Below are positions 62,532-64,000 of a DNA stretch of 64,000 nt, one piece after another; positions within the stretch are counted from its first letter, which is position 1, and each line of letters opens with the position of its first letter. The stretch lies in the NCBI GenBank assembly GCA_964369225.1, contig CAYJER010000005.1:1-64000 (forward strand), given 5' to 3'. Both the position numbers and the translations under genes were made by a program. Under the pieces are notes generated by a model. It was not told the origin of the DNA, searched no databases, and was given only the letters and a program-made list of their open reading frames with translations. The DNA comes from SIG603 sp964369225 (lineage in GTDB: Bacteria; Bacillota; Clostridia; Oscillospirales; Acutalibacteraceae).

Positions 62532-63062
62532 ATGAAAAATTTTAGTGCAATTAACTTAATTTATTGGTCAATTCCCGTTTTGTTTTTTTTAAGCATCCTC
62601 ACCCATTTTCTTTATGAGCTAAGCGGCAACAACTTAATTTTTGGGTTGTTTTTCCCTGTAAACGAGAGTGTCTTTGAACATATGAAGCTTTTTAGTGTGC
62701 CATCTTTTCTTTTTTGGGTGATAACTTACCTTATAAAAAAAGATGAAATAGACGCCGACAAATGGTTCACAGCAGGCTTAATATCAATGGTCGTAACCAT
62801 TGTCTTAATACCAATGCTACACTACCTATACAGTAGTAGTCTAGCAACTCATATAGTTTGGGTAGATATTTTAATAGCACTCTTAAGTGTTGGTTTTGCA
62901 CATGTTTTGGCTGCCCACTACTATGTTCATGGAAAAGGAATAAACTACCAAACTGCCATATTTTTAATGATAGCGGTGCTAATCATACTTGCGGTTTTAA
63001 CTCTTTTTCCTCCAAAAATTCCCCTATTTCAATCTTCAGAAACAGGGGAATATGGAATGTAA
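62532..63062 (+). CDS. DUF6512-like membrane protein
   Basis: A 176-aa protein with about five hydrophobic helices. The conserved-looking motif F-F-P-V-N-E-S-V-F-E-H-M-K near residue 41 is typical of a small clostridial membrane family (DUF6512). Function unknown. AAGGAGC precedes ATG 62532 by about 6 nt. Confidence 0.8.
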   Translation: MKNFSAINLIYWSIPVLFFLSILTHFLYELSGNNLIFGLFFPVNESVFEHMKLFSVPSFLFWVITYLIKKDEIDADKWFTAGLISMVVTIVLIPMLHYLYSSSLATHIVWVDILIALLSVGFAHVLAAHYYVHGKGINYQTAIFLMIAVLIILAVLTLFPPKIPLFQSSETGEYGM

Positions 63063-63069
63063 TCAATCT

Positions 63070-63313
63070 TAGTGAAGAGGTAATAGTGAAGAGTGAAAAG
63101 TTGATGTGAAAATCCTTGCGGATTTTTTGATTAAAGGCTTTTAAATTGAAATTTTTGTATGAATAAAAATAAATTTGATTAAACATTGTAGGGGCGGATA
63201 TTATCCGCCTATGAAACTTAGGCAAAATCACCAGATTTTTAGGCGGATAATATCCGCCCCTACATGGCTAAATTTGCTAAGAGGCACGTCTGCACTCAGA
63301 CCCTCCCCTACAA
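63070..63313. repeat. REP/BIME-like repeat block H with second module
   Basis: GTGAAGAG direct repeats at 63072-63098, palindrome AAAATCCTTGCGGATTTT at 63109-63126, and a 78-bp unit from TGTAGGGGCGGATATTATCC at 63187 to CCCCTACA at 63264, whose arms match each other but differ from the GGGACGG type. The outer end AGAGGCACGTCTGCACTCAG...CCCCTACA closes at about 63312. This is the most complete composite copy. Confidence 0.88.
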
Positions 63314-63343
63314 AGCTTTAACTACTTTATTTTTTTATCCATA

Positions 63344-64000
63344 TTAGAACTTTCTGTATCTTTGATACCTTTGTTCTAACAATTCAGTTTTATCTAATTT
63401 AAGCAACTCTTCAAACTCTTTTACAAGGTCTTGTTTTATATTCTCGTAAACCTTAGTAAAATCTTTGTCCTCTTCAATAATTCTCTCTACTACTCCAAAC
63501 TCTTTCATATCGTTTGAAGTAATCTTTAATACCTCGGCAGCATCGGCAGCTTTTTTAGAATCTTTCCACAAAATACTTGCGCAACCCTCTGGCGAAACAA
63601 CAGAGTATACAGCGTTTTCCATAATCCAAACCCTGTCAGATACTCCAAGTGCTAGCGCACCACCAGAGCCACCCTCACCTATCAAAATAGCTATAATAGG
63701 AACTTTTATACCCATCATCTCTACTAAATTTTCGGCAATTGCAAGACCTTGCCCTCTTTCCTCAGCGCCTATTCCGCAGAAAGCACCCGAGGTATCTATA
63801 AGCGTTACAATAGGTCTACCAAATTTTTCAGCTTGCTTCATAAGTCTTAGAGCTTTTCTGTAGCCCTCTGGATACGGCATTCCGAAGTTTCTTTTAACCC
63901 TGTCTTTAGTGTCAGTTCCCTTTTCAATTGCAATTACAGTGCATGGCTTGCCGTCTAAGTTAGCAATTCCACCTATGATAGCCTTATCATCTGAAAAACG
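63344..64000 (-). CDS. accA: Acetyl-CoA carboxylase carboxyltransferase subunit alpha (partial)
   Basis: The C-terminal about 219 residues of the alpha carboxyltransferase; the N-terminal part and start lie beyond the window edge. Family signals: G-M-P-Y-P-E-G-Y-R-K-A-L-R-L, T-L-I-D-T-S-G-A-F-C-G-I-G-A-E-E-R-G-Q, I-G-E-G-G-S-G-G-A-L-A-L and S-P-E-G-C-A-S-I-L-W-K-D. The frame is open through position 64000 (G-G-I-A-N-L-D-G-K upstream), so ATG 63880 is internal. Forms malonyl-CoA with AccB/C/D. Confidence 0.96.
   Translation of the reverse strand, partial: RFSDDKAIIGGIANLDGKPCTVIAIEKGTDTKDRVKRNFGMPYPEGYRKALRLMKQAEKFGRPIVTLIDTSGAFCGIGAEERGQGLAIAENLVEMMGIKVPIIAILIGEGGSGGALALGVSDRVWIMENAVYSVVSPEGCASILWKDSKKAADAAEVLKITSNDMKEFGVVERIIEEDKDFTKVYENIKQDLVKEFEELLKLDKTELLEQRYQRYRKF

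Noticed and set aside
63880..63880. ATG at 63880 as the accA start
   Set aside because: The frame stays open to the window edge and the upstream residues match accA, so this methionine is internal.

Overview
The window is a stretch of a low-GC Gram-positive chromosome, most likely class Clostridia. The grounds are the gene content and order (miaB-ylbF-mutS-mutL, ruvC-ruvA-ruvB-glmM, DegV, class II galT, a DUF1540 protein, glutamine synthetase followed by an ANTAR regulator), strong AGGAGG ribosome sites and A+T-rich intergenic DNA. No family-level assignment is possible from the sequence alone.

Layout. 1-9.6 kb: minus-strand housekeeping genes (mismatch repair, YlbF/YmcA-like protein, tRNA methylthiotransferase, ferredoxin-type aldo/keto reductase, DegV, aldose epimerase). 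9.7-19.3 kb: plus-strand dtd, ruvCAB, glmM, an rRNA-type methyltransferase and a topoisomerase IV-like parE/parC pair. 19.6-28.2 kb: an integrated mobile element of about 8.6 kb lying against the 3' end of tRNA-Ala(GGC). It carries a large serine recombinase, two XRE regulators, a zinc-ribbon protein, a chain of hairpins in non-coding DNA and a three-gene defence operon, mcrB-mcrC-sduA, in which a Shedu-type nuclease (DUF4263) is coupled to a McrBC GTPase/nuclease pair. 28.3-31.8 kb: nitrogen/purine operon glnA-ANTAR-purF behind a leader terminator. 31.8-33.6 kb: zinc-ribbon protein and a lipoprotein.

33.6-49.9 kb holds a contractile-tail (PBSX-like) phage structural cluster, entirely on the minus strand: small upstream genes, large terminase, portal, scaffold, capsid, connectors, sheath, tube, tail chaperone with a canonical -1 frameshift site, an unusually short tape-measure-position gene (166 codons), baseplate genes, fibre-like proteins, holin and GH25 lysozyme. 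No integrase, repressor or replication gene is present, and two dispersed repeats sit inside the cluster. It is either a reduced prophage or a domesticated particle of gene-transfer-agent type. 50.1-56.9 kb: a cyclic-di-GMP group (an intact diguanylate cyclase, a GT2 glycosyltransferase, a Cache-type GGDQF protein, and a PAS-degenerate GGDEF-EAL phosphodiesterase). 57.1-64 kb: tRNA-Thr, tRNA-Ser, pcrA, DUF1540 protein, galT, a DUF6512-type membrane protein and the 3' part of accA, which runs off the window.

Throughout the window, intergenic gaps hold a family of REP/BIME-like repeats: two short hairpins bounded by TGTAGGGG and CCCCTACA, about 76-80 bp per unit. The hairpin sequences differ between copies and are sometimes mismatched within one copy. 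A second module (AAAATCCGCAAGGATTTT plus GTGAAGAG-like direct repeats) often lies next to it.

The most interesting items are the coupled McrBC-Shedu operon on an element whose att sites can be read off the sequence, the short tape-measure-position gene with translational coupling kept at both ends, the hairpin chain next to the defence operon, and the arm-swapping repeat family.
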